64,000 nt of DNA from Pontederia crassipes (Eukaryota > Streptophyta > Magnoliopsida > Commelinales > Pontederiaceae), in contig CM060194.1 in assembly GCA_030549335.1 (NCBI GenBank), forward strand, positions 61,408,547 to 61,472,546, written 5' to 3'. The notes under the pieces are model-generated. The model saw only the letters and a program-made list of their open reading frames with translations, was not told where the DNA came from and ran no database searches. Below are positions 11,979 to 23,739 of this stretch, piece after piece; the first letter of the stretch is position 1; each line of letters begins with the position of its first letter. Made by a program: the position numbers and the translations under genes.

Positions 11979-12584
11979 CACTATAAGAAATTAATTTTAA
12001 AGAGGTCCTACAAATTATGCACAAGTAATATCTTCAAAATTATATAGTGTCACCTGAGCATCATCTTAAAAGTATAATCTTAGTGTCACCTTAGCATCAT
12101 AATAGTGTCGCATGTTTCGACATCATCTTAGCGTCGGGTTAGCGATACATATAGACTCCTCTCCACAACATTTTCACGTCATAATAACTTCGTAATAACG
12201 TCAACATGTGGTGCTAATAGCGTCACATTTGTCTTTGACGACATTACAACACTAATAACTACCGAACACCGGTGTCTCTACGCTGCGACGCTATGTCGAT
12301 GCTAATATGTAACTATTTATTTTAGCCACACTTTAGTGTCGAGTTAGCAACAACTTGTTTGCGTCGACATATTTTAGTATATGTGCACTAAGAAACATAT
12401 AAAATTATTTTATTTAATTTGCATAAATACTAGATAAATTATAGGAGCGTACAATTCATCGAGTATAGATATGTGCACATAATTTTGGAGATCATTTACC
12501 TATGCATAATTTCTGAGCCCTTTGTAAGTAGACAATCATAATTCGGATTGCCCTCTTTAAAATTAATTCCTTATAGTTATAGTG
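11979..12584. mobile_element. small non-autonomous CACTA-like element (606 bp)
   Basis: The left end reads CACTATAAGAAATTAATT. The right end, on the minus strand, reads CACTATAACTATAAGGAATT and continues as AATTTTAAAGAGGG, so the ends form a CACTA-type inverted repeat with an 8-bp difference near the tip. The interior is full of TAGCGTC, GTGTCAC and GACGCTA words, like the subterminal repeats of the large CACTA element at 30.7 kb. No coding sequence is present. The flanking GAATC also mirrors on both sides, so a simple 3-bp target duplication is not clear. Confidence 0.6.
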
Positions 12585-13676
12585 GATTCAAGAGATACTG
12601 CATACTCAGACTGAGGAATTTTTTAATTTAATTTTTAATTGAAAAAAATTTATGTGTCTCTCTTATTTCAAATATTTTTACATTCAAGTTCCATTTTTTG
12701 ACAATCTTTAGTATATAATTTCATTTTCTTTGAGGAAATATTTGAAATAGTTAAATTAGAGGTACTTTAACAATAACATTAAACTTAAATTGCATGCATT
12801 TAATCATATAAATAGAGAAAATTAAGTAGTAATGAAGCTTAAGAAAAGGAAAAACAAGCTTGAACTGCCAGAGGAAAATAACAAATAAAGAAAAAGACTA
12901 TTCGGTAAATAAAATTTGTTTAGTGGATAGAAAAGGGTGACTCCCTTGGATTACTGAAGACGTACTTTCATACTATAATCACTGTAACATTTTCTATTAA
13001 CTTCTCATTAATGTGTACATTAAGTTGTTTATTTATTTATTTATTTGGAAGCATTAACTTTTGGATGAAAAGGAAAGAAAAAGTAAATGATATTGAGCCC
13101 CAAGGCAGGCAGCACACCAACCATGAGGATGAGGGAGTGATGAGACGACGTACCACCGCCAACAAGACCTCCCACCCCAAAACCAAATGCAGGCTGGTTG
13201 CGTCGTCATCTTTCCACCAAAATCATTCCCAAGGTCCTCCTGCCTGCTTCGTTGGCTGCATGCAGAAAATTTTACCACTTCATCTCATCTGTAATTATTT
13301 AAAGAGTGGCCTTAATGCAGAAAATTGACCATCATCTGTAATTTTACTACTTACGAGATGAAGAAGAGAGATGAAGGAGAGAAAGAGTGTAGATGGTCAA
13401 ATAAAAGTGACTCCTCATCTTCTCATTTGAGAGAAATAAAAAAAGTACAAACAAACTGAAGAAAATTTACGAACCGAATCAATGTTTATAAAAGGATGGT
13501 AAATTCTAATTAAAAAAAGTATAATTGTGTTGTCACGTCAAATAAAAAAGGACACCTATTTCAATTCCAAAAACACATTATGATCACTTTATTATTGAGT
13601 GCTAAAAGTGTTAAATTGAATTTTATCGTATGGTCAATTTTCTTTGTATTGCGATCATGATTACCACATCAATATG

Positions 13677-13727
<51 letters not shown>

Positions 13728-14520
13728 CAAGGGGGTGAGATTCATATGATGAACAATTGGATATGCAAATTAATGTACAAGCTTTTCGCTACACAAAGTT
13801 TAAGATAGCCATGAATAATTAATTACGCTCACCATATCCGAACTTTAAAGTTATCGATTTTCATTCGCTACATGTGCGATTTGCTTTTCCTCCTTAGTCT
13901 CGTGTAATCGATCGTATAGCCGATTAGAGAAGATTATAACATGAAATTAATTAAGGGATCATGTACGAAATAAAATTTGAAAAATCAAAATAATGACGAG
14001 GTAAAAAAAGCTCGTAAATAAAGGGGACGTGTAATATATTTTCCTAATATAATATGTAGTATACGTATATATAATATGAAATATATAGACTATAAGGGGG
14101 CGTGGGAAAGAAGCCCCATGCATGCAAAGCATGGAAACTTAGGATTGAAGTCCTCCATATGGAAGGGCCGTCTCTTTTCTTGCTTTGCTTAGAATGGAGT
14201 ATAACTCGGGCACTCAACACTTGCACAGAATCTAAGCTTTCACGACAAACTTCCCATGCATGTAGGTCTGTTTTCTTCTTTCTTTCTCTCTCTCCCTTTT
14301 TCATAAATGAATGGGGATATATATGCAGTAAGTTGATTGATCATTACAGCCAACGAGTCGTTGAGATGGACATCTCATCTCACACCACAAAAGTGAAAGC
14401 AAGTGCTGACAAATAACCTGCCAACCATTGAGGGCGAACAACCCTTGCATTCTGTACGTACGCTCTCTCATTCCACCCATCATTAATTTGTAAACTTGTA
14501 GTGTCAATGCCCATGAGAGG
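12585..14520. other. intergenic region upstream of the TRM-like gene
   Basis: Mostly AT-rich. Reading frames at 13011-13328 (+) and 13054-13278 (-) overlap and have no recognisable domain; the less AT-rich patch at 13090-13260 may be a fragment of unknown origin. A long AT microsatellite lies at 13683-13725. The last 400 bp are probably promoter or 5' untranslated sequence of the TRM-like gene. Confidence 0.35.
13683..13725. repeat. (TA)n microsatellite
   Basis: About 43 bp of uninterrupted TA dinucleotides. Confidence 0.95.
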
Positions 14521-14522
14521 CT

Positions 14523-14565
14523 TTTATTTTTCTCTCTCTCCCTTCCTCCTTTTGTCTCTCTTTTA
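14523..14565 (+). promoter_or_regulatory. pyrimidine-rich (Y patch-like) leader of the TRM-like gene
   Basis: A CT-rich run (TTTTTCTCTCTCTCCCTTCC and on) lies about 125-165 bp upstream of the ATG at 14688. Such Y patches are common in plant core promoters and leaders. This assignment is inferred from position and composition. Confidence 0.35.
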
Positions 14566-14687
14566 AAGAAGAGTAGCTCTCCATTGCTCAGACAATTTTA
14601 ATCTGCTGAGTAGTAGTGAGAAAACTCAAGGTAAAAGAGCTGCAACATTTTTATGCCCTCGGATCGACGTCGTCGGCGACCAAACAA

Positions 14688-17600
14688 ATGGCGAAACGGT
14701 CGGATCACTTTGCTCAGAAGCTGCTGGATGATCTCAGGATAAGGAAGGAGAAGCTGGGATTCGCGTCGACGTCCGGCCAGAGAAAGCTTCAGGCTACGTC
14801 GGCAGCTGGTATGTGATCAAACTCCCCAACTAGTTAGTTCATATCTATGTGAAGTAGCAGTATTGTTAAGATGCGCATCACACTGAAGCATGCAGTGGTC
14901 TATGTATATATTTGATTTGCCGGGATCGCTGCGTTTTTTTAACTCATTTCTTTCGGTAAACATTGAATCAGCGTCTCGGTACTGTTCAGTGCGCCTCGAG
15001 AATGCTATTTCATTGGTGTGTTAAATTGCGATGGGGTTTGCATAAAAGGTTTTTTTTCATTCAAGCTTTCAGACACAGATATAAGAGTTACGTTTTCCAG
15101 TTGTCTGCTGTGTGTGGTTTGAAGTTTATTATTCATGGAATAAAAAATTATTCATGAGGGATTTATTATTCTTTGAAGTTATATAAGAATATAGAATATA
15201 ATTTTTTATTAGATTACAAAAGAGAAAAAAAGTATAACAACATAAGAAAATATTGAAGAATGTAAACATCTTATTCAGGAATGCTATGCAGGAATACATG
15301 TGTTTCATTTTCGTAGTTTTCCGTTTTGGATGATGAATGCACGAGGGTGATTTATAAGATCAACTTCCTCGATGTGGCGTGAGATAGAGCCATACATATA
15401 ATTAATAGGAATACAACTATACAAGAGAATTATAATCACCATATATTAAAATTGTTCTCCACATGCATAGACAGTGTATTCTCTACTATGATTTATTTCC
15501 TATTACATTGTCGTGTAACGTAAGGGAAGGACCCGATTCCATCGGCCACGAGTAATAGCGAATCCATCTATCAGAAGAAAAGAATAATTAAAGCCTCCTC
15601 CATGCCCCTACGTACTCCTCCTTCGCCACATCCATGGGCACGTTGTACATGAGTAGTTCATGATTATGAGTAGTCCATCAATGGTGGATCCAAAGCTACA
15701 AGTGGGGATACAATTAGTTTTCGACCGATTCAAGGGGTCAAGAACTAAAGGGGATAATTCCCAAATAAAATGAAATATTTACAAATAAAGAAGTACCAAA
15801 CATTTCCTGATGTCGATGTGGATGTTTGCCCTTCCTTGTGAAGAGTTTTGAAATTTTGAAGTTTGATTTCGAGACAGAAGATTTCTTAAGCACAGAGAGA
15901 GTGGGAGAGAGACCCTTGATGTCTTCTTAGAGCTGATCCCTGCATGGGAAATTAGAAGGTGGTAAGCTTTTTTTTATGAAAAAGTAACAAAATGCATACA
16001 TCGAGATATAATTAAGATATATAAGTGCATACATCTTCCATACTTGTACCTGATATTGTCAAATAGATCATCCTGATATCATTTATCCAGAAGCGTATGG
16101 GAGCTCTCACAGATCATATCATGCTGGACAAACAACCAAGAACAAGATTGTAAGTCATCTCTCACAGACTCTTGCTACTTTGACGAGCAATGGCATATTT
16201 ACCTTCTTTTGCACTTATGATCCTTCTTGCGCTGCTCAGAACGAAAAGAACATGCTTAGCATGGACGCCATACAAATGCTTGGCAGGAGACAAAGCAAAA
16301 TAACTCATCCAGCGGGATCGTCGCAAGACATTGTTCCGTTCGAAAGATCCACAAACCTTCCGAACTCGGTCGATGTGTCCATGGCACTCGCCCTGGCACT
16401 CAGCAACAGAGGCAAGCTCCAGAACGTGCAACTTTTCAGCAATATTGCGGTTGGAAATGAGCGGATCATGCACCACGGATCACTGTACTTAGGAGAAAGA
16501 AACAGTCAACTCAGGATGAAACCGCAGCAGATGAATCAGAGTTCATTTTTAGCAAACCTTCAGGCAGGAGACATATCAATGGGCATCCAGCAATTGAATA
16601 ACATGCTTCAAGCATACTCCGGCGGCGCAAAGTTCACAAGGGAATCGATCGAGATTGGAAGGGAGCTGCTGAGAGGGGCCATGGACTTGGAGGAGTCCCT
16701 TAAGATGCTCATAATTGTACAGGATGCATCAGACTACATGGTTGGCTCTCAGTCTAAGCAGATCAGATTGCTCAAAGGTGCAGAAGAGGATGACAGGGCG
16801 AATCATAAGAAAACGACCAGGCGTAGTTCTTTTTATGATGGACACAATAGACACTCACAGAAGCTATTAGTCAAAGAGGATGCTAAACACATCAATCAAG
16901 GGCAGAGGATATTAGCCCCATCTCAATCTAGAGGGTCAATAACCACAAGAAGTCCAAAGGAGAGCTCATTACAACCAACAAAGCAATCGAATACACATAG
17001 AAGGTCCATGAGCTACAGTTCTTTGTCCACATCTGAACCTCAAGAAAATGGAGATGCAAGAAAGCATGCCCAAAGCAGTGAACTCGTTATGTTCTCAGAC
17101 AGTAATAGAAAATTAGCAACATCTGAAAATGTCACATCGAAGAATCCAAGTCTACAAGGTGAAAAAGTGAGAATGCCAAGTGTCATTGCCAAACTTATGG
17201 GGCTAGAGGAACTTCCAGTGATTAAACCAGAAATAAGCAGGGAGAAAGAGGAAATGGATCCGAAGTCTAGAAAGGAGATAGATAAAAGTTTAAAAGCAGA
17301 TGCAGAAAAGGTGAAATCTTTGCAGAGAAATGTTAGAAGGGATGCAGAAAAGAAAGTTCTTCATGAAAAAAACATTGATGAGATCGAATTCATGACTGGC
17401 ATTGAGGTCAACTATAGCAGAGGAAAGACACATTTGATCCAGTCACATGATACACAAAACTTGATACGAAAAGACAACTTACAGAAGATACATGTCAAAA
17501 TGGACAACAAGATTGAAGATGCAAACAAGAATGATGGTGTAGGAGGAAGCATGCGCATGAAACGTGTGATACGGTTGAGTGACAAGATTAACGAACAGGG

Positions 17601-19617
17601 ACCGACAAGGCAAATGAAAGAAGAAAGAATCACCCAAGACAGTAATATATTAGTTTCAGCGAACGAACAGCGACGACCTGTAAAAAGATTGCAGTGCCAA
17701 GATGGAAAATTTCACAACAAAGATATGCCCAAAGTCCAAAAGAAATGTCAAGAATGGTCAACTCTTGCAAGTAATCAGATAAATCTCTTCAAAGCATCAC
17801 CGTGCAACTCTAATGTCCACAAAGTAAATCCCAACTGTGCAATACAAGGAGTTGCAAAAGAAACTGAACTTCATGCTAAAGTCGAGTTGAAACTAAATAG
17901 AACAAGGAGCAGTGAACAGAAAGTGAAGAATGAAGAAAAATCTGCATGTAAAGTAGTTGTGAACAAGTCAATTTCTGGAAAGCGTGATAGGCTCAAGGAA
18001 ACAGGAGAAAACACCAAAAACAGTCAAGTGAAAAATCCAAGATCAGTTTGTACCCATCTTCAATCAGATAGAAAAGATGGATGCAGGAGCTTTGCAGATA
18101 AGCCATTGGTAACAAAAATACACACAGAAAACAAGACCCTGCCCCATGTCCCATTGACACCATTAGTAAAACAAGTTGATAGTTCCAGTTCAGAGAAGAT
18201 GGGCATTGTAAACATGGCAGAAGATAGAGGTGAAAGCTACACAAAATCAGACATGTCTAAAGATACTGAAAGCCAAAATATAGTTGGCCAGGACTCAAAC
18301 AACCAAGCTTCTTCGCATGAACTAGAGCATATATGGGTAGAAAGAAACAGTCAAAGTAGGGAAATAACTTCCAATAACATAGCATCAGCGCAGCATATTG
18401 GAGTAACAGTACCTCCAAATATATCTCCTACGAATGCTAGATGGAAAATCGAAGCCAGAGAAAAAAGATTTGAAGCAGAAACCAACCTTGTAAGTAACAT
18501 TATTCTGTTATAACCCCTTTCTAATTCCCTATCCACTGTTAATCTTCATTGAGACCTTTTGACATCAAGAACACACAACATAATATGGCCAAGGGAAAGA
18601 TTTTGGCAAAGAACATACAAGACTATCTATCAGATGTTCATTTGAAAGGATAGAGAATATATTGTCTTATCAAACTACCCCTGAAGTATATGCATCAGTT
18701 TTGCTCATTACACTGATGGTATAATGTTTATCTTTATTTCTTCTTTTTGCAGAGTAATACCACAACTCGAAGAAAGACTGATGAAAAGGCACAAGGCTTA
18801 CGCAATTCAACCTCGGAAGTTGAATCCTTCATTCCAAAGGCAAAGCATCCAGAAGGTGACTTAGAAATCATAATTGCATCTACTCTGATAGCGTATATAT
18901 AATTAATGAACTTAATATAGCATAGTATTACTACTAACCAATAATTCATAACCATTAGAAGGCATGTCCTTTTTTCTTTCAGATCAAATTTTAGACAAGA
19001 AGTTCGAGAAATGCAGCACCAACTCAGAAGTACCTGAACAAAAGAAACAAGGATTACCGGTCAAGAATCTGTCCATGTTCACAAGACAACTAAGCCACAG
19101 TCAGCAGTTTATAAATATGGCAAATGCAATATTTGAGTTTGAAATTCCAACCGATCTTGCCCAAACTATTGAAAGCGAATTTCCGAAAGAAGAAAGCAAG
19201 TTGCTTCTAGATTCTGGACTAGAGTTAATACGAAGAAAAGGCAAAAGAAAGGAGGTCACCTACAACATGATGAGGCCTCACGCACATTTGAAAGTTCGAT
19301 CTTTCAGCGAACTGATTAAAGAATTGAATGATGATATTGAGAGCTTGAACCTTCCCTCCAAACCTGGTGCCGATTGTCTCGATGCTGCAGCATTCCTGTA
19401 TATAATGCTTGAAAGGGATATACATAATAGGAACCCCGATTGCAACTGCATGTGGGATTTCGGATGGAATAGCTCAACATTTGCAATAATGGAAAAAGAT
19501 GAAATAGCAGGGGATGCAGCAAAGCAGATTCTGGATGGACTAATTTGTGAAATGGCAAGAGACCTAATGCCTGTAAGTATCAATGGTTCATCAAGCTGTT
19601 TTGCAGTAATATTCTAG
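14688..19617 (+). CDS. TRM/LONGIFOLIA-like protein with DUF3741 and DUF4378 regions (about 1085 aa, 4 exons)
   Basis: Proposed exons are 14688-14808, 16091-18489, 18753-18855 and 18983-19617; all joins keep frame and use GT/AG. The protein starts MAKRSDHFAQKLLDDLRIRK, a conserved plant N-terminus. Residues 402-416 (MPSVIAKLMGLEELP) are the VAKLMGL-type DUF3741-associated motif. Residues about 925-1075 form the C-terminal DUF4378 region (RSFSELIKELNDDI, then DFGWNSS, then ILDGLICEMARDLM). The middle is long, polar and rich in lysine and serine, probably disordered. Family members with this architecture (TON1-recruiting-motif and LONGIFOLIA proteins) act at cortical microtubules and affect cell shape, so this role is inferred by family. 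A GT at 19573 could splice the last 15 codons to an unseen exon; reading through to the TAA at 19617 is the simpler model. Intron 1 is 1282 bp and holds no recognised feature. Confidence 0.85.
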
Positions 19618-22257
19618 GAAGATAGGAAATATTAAGAATAGTGTCTAGTAATGCTATTATCCTACAAACAATGTTGCCTAACAGCTACCCATGGTATAAC
19701 ATATGAAGAGAAGTTGCATCTGAAAGCAAATTTCCTACAAATCTTCGATGTTTCAAATCACGACACAAACACAATGCCAGAAGGAAAAAGAAAGAGAAAT
19801 GTGTGTGATCTTTGTAAATGGAAAGACAATGTTTTTCATGACCCCGTGAATGATTTTTTTTCCTTGGCATACAAATACACAGGATCAGATCAGCTTCTTC
19901 CCCACAGATATGGGTTTAGACTATCCCATTCTGCAATGATGTCATATTATCAAACATCAAAAACATTTTTTTTATAGAGAGAGAGCAAACATCAAAAACA
20001 TTCAAGTAAATGTTTATGACCGAATAAAACAAGCAACAGATATCAATAAGCACTTTCTTTTTGGCGAGAATGTCTCGACTTTATCATCCAGGGTATTTCA
20101 TATGGACAGCTTTATATGCAATCCTAGCTTTCTCCTTCTCCCAGTACCTATATGTGAAAAAAAATGTAAACATTAGGAATGATTACATAGCCAAAAAGAT
20201 TGTGAAACATTATCATCTTAAACTGTCAATAAATTGTGGACTTACTTGAGGAAAATTCATACAAAAGAAATCAAACTGTGGATTTTAAGAAGTCGTATTC
20301 ATCTTATTTTAAGCATAAATTCAACTTCAATGGACCGGAATAGGTTATCGACTTGATTACTAAATCAATCATAATCCATTTTATTTTTACAAATATGCTC
20401 TAGAATTTAAGCTATAGAAGACAAAGTAGCTAGAAAATTAATGCAGAGATGTATAACCTATAAATATTTACATAATTACATGTGTGCTTTTGTTTTACCA
20501 ATGTAAACCTTTATCACCTTACTCAATGAAAAAAAATCTTTCACGAAGATCACTTATATTTGTATCTCGTTTCTTCATTTCTGCATATAGATCATCACAA
20601 TCATTAAATTGGCTTAGTTATAAGGAAATGAAGTGAACCATCTGAATTTAATAGTTATTACTTTTTCCCCCTTTTCGTCCATTTATAGGAAGTTTAATGA
20701 ACAAAAATAACTTAGCACAACTATTCGAATAATGTAGATAAATCAAGCATCTGTTTCTCAGAAAGATTATTCCTATTGATGTATATAAAGTAAGGTCCTC
20801 CTAACTGCTAATTTCTTTGGCAATCTTCTTTTCTAGGATAATACAGACATCAGAATTATGTAGCAATTTTCCACAACCTCTAAATTTGCATAGTCAGAGA
20901 TACTGGAGTAATCAAACATTTGGAAGGAACATGGAAAAGATAACCACACCTGTACATTCTTTCTGATTGTCAGAAGCATGAATGTGAAATTTTACAACAG
21001 CTATTTTATACTAACCCCAGTGAGTGCTTTACTACCATCTCTTTTCTGCAAAAAGAAAAAAAAAAGAAGAACTAATTGCATAAGGTTTTTTTAGGGAAAA
21101 ATTCCAATGAGTGGACGTCATGCTTTTGAAGAGAAAATTAATGTCATGTTAAAGAAAATAATACAAGATGAAATTTGGATGCGTTGTGGATCAGACCGTA
21201 AAATCTTCGCGCCCATGAGCTCCTCTGCTCTCCTTTCTTGCCTCGGCTGAGTGCATAGTTATAGATGCATTTGTCAAAAGATTTTTTAGCTCCATAGTCA
21301 GAGTTCCCTGCAAAAAGAAACTAAGTTATAAATCTGAGGATTTCTTGCAAAGTATGAAGACAAAAAATAGTAAATGGGAAAGGGAACAACCATATCAGAC
21401 TTCGATCGTCTGATCTTGACATCCCGGAAGCTCTCCCACGTTTTCTCAATCCATTGACAACCTAAGACAGGTTGAGGGAGAAAGTAAGTGTCCAACAAAA
21501 CCATCAAGGTATTTAATAACCCTAAGAAACTATGCATGGCTATCAAACTTTGGATTTCTTTCAAACAAGTCTATGCCAAATCCTATAGATGACTATAGTT
21601 ATAACCAGATCCCAGGGTGGAGGAGGTTGTTCCATAATGGGGTGAAATTTTAGACTTGGTTGGTTCATTGGCTCTTAAGGAGTCAAGAGTGGTGTCAATT
21701 TCTCACCCTTTTTGCTCTTGCAGCATACAATGTAAGATATTTTGATAGCTCTGGATATGAAGATGAAATTTGGGCGACCTAAGAAGCTCTGCATATGTAA
21801 GATATGAAGACAAAATTTCAACCCAAGAAATTTGGGCGACCTTCACCAAGGTATTATAGCTCGCGGGATGTGAAGACCGTCCAAACTTTGATAGTCATGC
21901 CTTGAACACAATGGATAACAAGCAGCAATTAGTTTGGAGTTGGATCCATCGTTAGAATCAAAATATACAGAATTCATGAAACAGAACAGTGCACTACGTC
22001 ATCAAAGCAAACTTAAGCTGGATCCAAATATCTCTTACCATATACAGTTTCAAACTTTCAATACAAACTTTTCGATATTTTTCAATGTTACAGAATACAA
22101 TTTTTTTCATAGTATTGTTCTTGGTAAAAGAGAATGGCGTCTCAGGGCCATTTACAAGATGATGGAAATCTCTCTTGTGCCGATAATGAGCACACTTGAG
22201 TGTTGTTGTTTGATTAGTGAACATAATCACTCCAACATGCATGGACTTCCCGAGACA
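19618..22257. other. intergenic stretch between TRM-like and MOT1 genes, no gene assigned
   Basis: The first few hundred bases are likely the 3' untranslated region of the TRM-like gene. A GA-rich run sits at 19970-19985. Minus-strand 21298-21564 encodes 88 residues (WESFRDVKIRRSKSDMVV) that I do not recognise. Repeated words around 21720-21850 (AAGATATGAAGA, AATTTGGGCGACCT) suggest a small local duplication. The region just left of 22258 is downstream of MOT1. Confidence 0.4.
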
Positions 22258-23619
22258 TCACCTCTCTAAGATGGACTTCCTGAGTACGATGAGTACATGG
22301 GCCACCATGCCGCAGAGGAACCCGAGCGCGGCGCTCGATCCAACGAGCGACACGGCTGCGCAGATGAGCACCACTAAAGCCTCCCCCTTTGACGACATGT
22401 CCCTCGCAGCCATCGCCAGCTCCACCCCGGCGAACAGCAGCAGCACACCCAGCAGACACACGGGGAACTCCACCAGCAGCTTCAGTAGCGACCCGCCCAG
22501 CACCAGCCCGACGACCAGCTTCGCCGTCCCCAACGCCGCGACGCACGCCCCACTGCGCCCGCCGAATTTGTACTGCCCCGCCAGCCCGCCGGCGCCGTGG
22601 CAGCACGGCATCGCGCCGAACCAACAGCCGACCAGGTTCATCAGTCCGACGGTGATGGAGACCGACGTCGACGACGCGGTCCTTTCGGGGAACAGGTCGG
22701 CCGTCAGCTTGCAGACCGCGACCACGGAGTTGAGCACGGACAGGGGCAACTGCGGGATTGCGCCCTTCACGAACCCGTCCTTCCACGCGCGCTTCGAGAT
22801 CTTCACGACGTGAATCGCCGAAGGTCCCGCCTTCAACTGTTTCACGACGTGCGGCTCTCGTATTACGGCCAGGACGACGCCGAGTACGAAGACAACCACG
22901 GCTGACGGGACCGAGAAGATCACCTTCCTCCACGAGCGCCCCCTTTTCTCCGGTTGAGCGCGTTCAGGCAGGGCTTCATCGCGTTCTCGCATCTGTTCGC
23001 CGGCACCATTGACGATTAAGATAAAGATCGTGGCGAGTATGGCCAGCACGAGCCCGTCGAAGCCAAGCCACGGTCTCTGGCCGAAGGACTTCCCCTTGGC
23101 GAGGTCTTGATCGTACCTCACGTACTTGACGGCCGTCATGGCGAAGGACAGCCCCTGAGCGAGTTGGATGCCTCTGACGACGGGGAGCGGGATGAACCTG
23201 TACACGAGCGCCATAAGCCTGGTCGCGCCCAGCAAGAAGACCACACCGGAAGTGCATATCCCCGCGGCCATTATCTCGGGCACGCCAAAGCCGGAGCTCG
23301 AGATGGCCACGGCCGCGATCGACTTCATCGGCTGCACCGGCATGGGCACGCCGTAGATGGCGCCGGTGACGACGTTGTAGACGCCGGTGAAGACGAGGGT
23401 CGTGCCGAGGTCGAGGTCCTTGGCCAGCGCCAGGGCCAGGACGATGGGGATGTAGGTGCCGAGGTCCCCCATGGCGCCGTTGAGCTCGGACCACACGGAC
23501 CCGAAGGCGAGGTTGTCCCGGGTCCTGCCGAGGAGCGCCGTCAGGGCGCCGCCCGGCCGTTCCGACGGCCGCGGAACGGAATCGGCTTCCGAGGAGGGGA
23601 TGATCGTGTTGGTGGACAT
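22258..23619 (-). CDS. MOT1: MOT1-type molybdate transporter (453 aa, intronless)
   Basis: This is a membrane protein of the MOT1 branch related to sulfate transporters, which import molybdate for molybdenum-cofactor synthesis. Two hallmark motifs are present: SELNGAMGDLGTY at residues 44-56 and FGAMPCCHGAGGLAGQYKFG at 334-353, each opening one half of the duplicated fold. About ten hydrophobic segments are visible (for example residues 55-66, 191-203, 236-252, 363-382, 386-400 and 414-430). No STAS domain follows, as usual for MOT1 and unlike SULTR proteins. Length and the single-exon structure match plant family members. The start is the ATG at 23619; an in-frame GTG 42 bases upstream is not used as a plant start. 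Coding GC is very high compared with its AT-rich flanks. Whether it acts at the plasma membrane, mitochondrion or vacuole cannot be told from the sequence. Confidence 0.93.
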   Translation of the reverse strand: MSTNTIIPSSEADSVPRPSERPGGALTALLGRTRDNLAFGSVWSELNGAMGDLGTYIPIVLALALAKDLDLGTTLVFTGVYNVVTGAIYGVPMPVQPMKSIAAVAISSSGFGVPEIMAAGICTSGVVFLLGATRLMALVYRFIPLPVVRGIQLAQGLSFAMTAVKYVRYDQDLAKGKSFGQRPWLGFDGLVLAILATIFILIVNGAGEQMRERDEALPERAQPEKRGRSWRKVIFSVPSAVVVFVLGVVLAVIREPHVVKQLKAGPSAIHVVKISKRAWKDGFVKGAIPQLPLSVLNSVVAVCKLTADLFPERTASSTSVSITVGLMNLVGCWFGAMPCCHGAGGLAGQYKFGGRSGACVAALGTAKLVVGLVLGGSLLKLLVEFPVCLLGVLLLFAGVELAMAARDMSSKGEALVVLICAAVSLVGSSAALGFLCGMVAHVLIVLRKSILER

Positions 23620-23667
23620 GGAGACCAGATCGATGCAGTGATGTGCTCTGGAATGCACCACTGTTTG

Positions 23668-23677
23668 TTAAATAGGA
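23668..23677 (-). promoter_or_regulatory. TATA-like element upstream of MOT1
   Basis: On the minus strand this reads CTATTTAAC about 50 bp upstream of the ATG at 23619. It would imply a very short leader, so it is a weak candidate. Confidence 0.25.
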
Positions 23678-23739
23678 ACCCGTGGCCGTTTGACCCCTTC
23701 AGTTGAGGTCCTTTGAGCTCCCATGGGGCCATTTATTAA

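Noticed and set aside
13683..13725. TA-rich run as a regulatory or matrix-attachment site
   Set aside because: A plain microsatellite; no further evidence of function.
16150..16167. GT...AG pair suggesting an intron in the TRM-like gene
   Set aside because: It would be only 18 bp long, below the size of any plant intron, and reading straight through keeps the frame.
23620..23661. N-terminal extension of MOT1 from a GTG
   Set aside because: Plant genes start at ATG; the first ATG (23619) gives the usual family N-terminus.
22217..23706. Several long open frames overlapping MOT1 on both strands
   Set aside because: They follow from the high GC content and codon bias of MOT1 and have no protein features.
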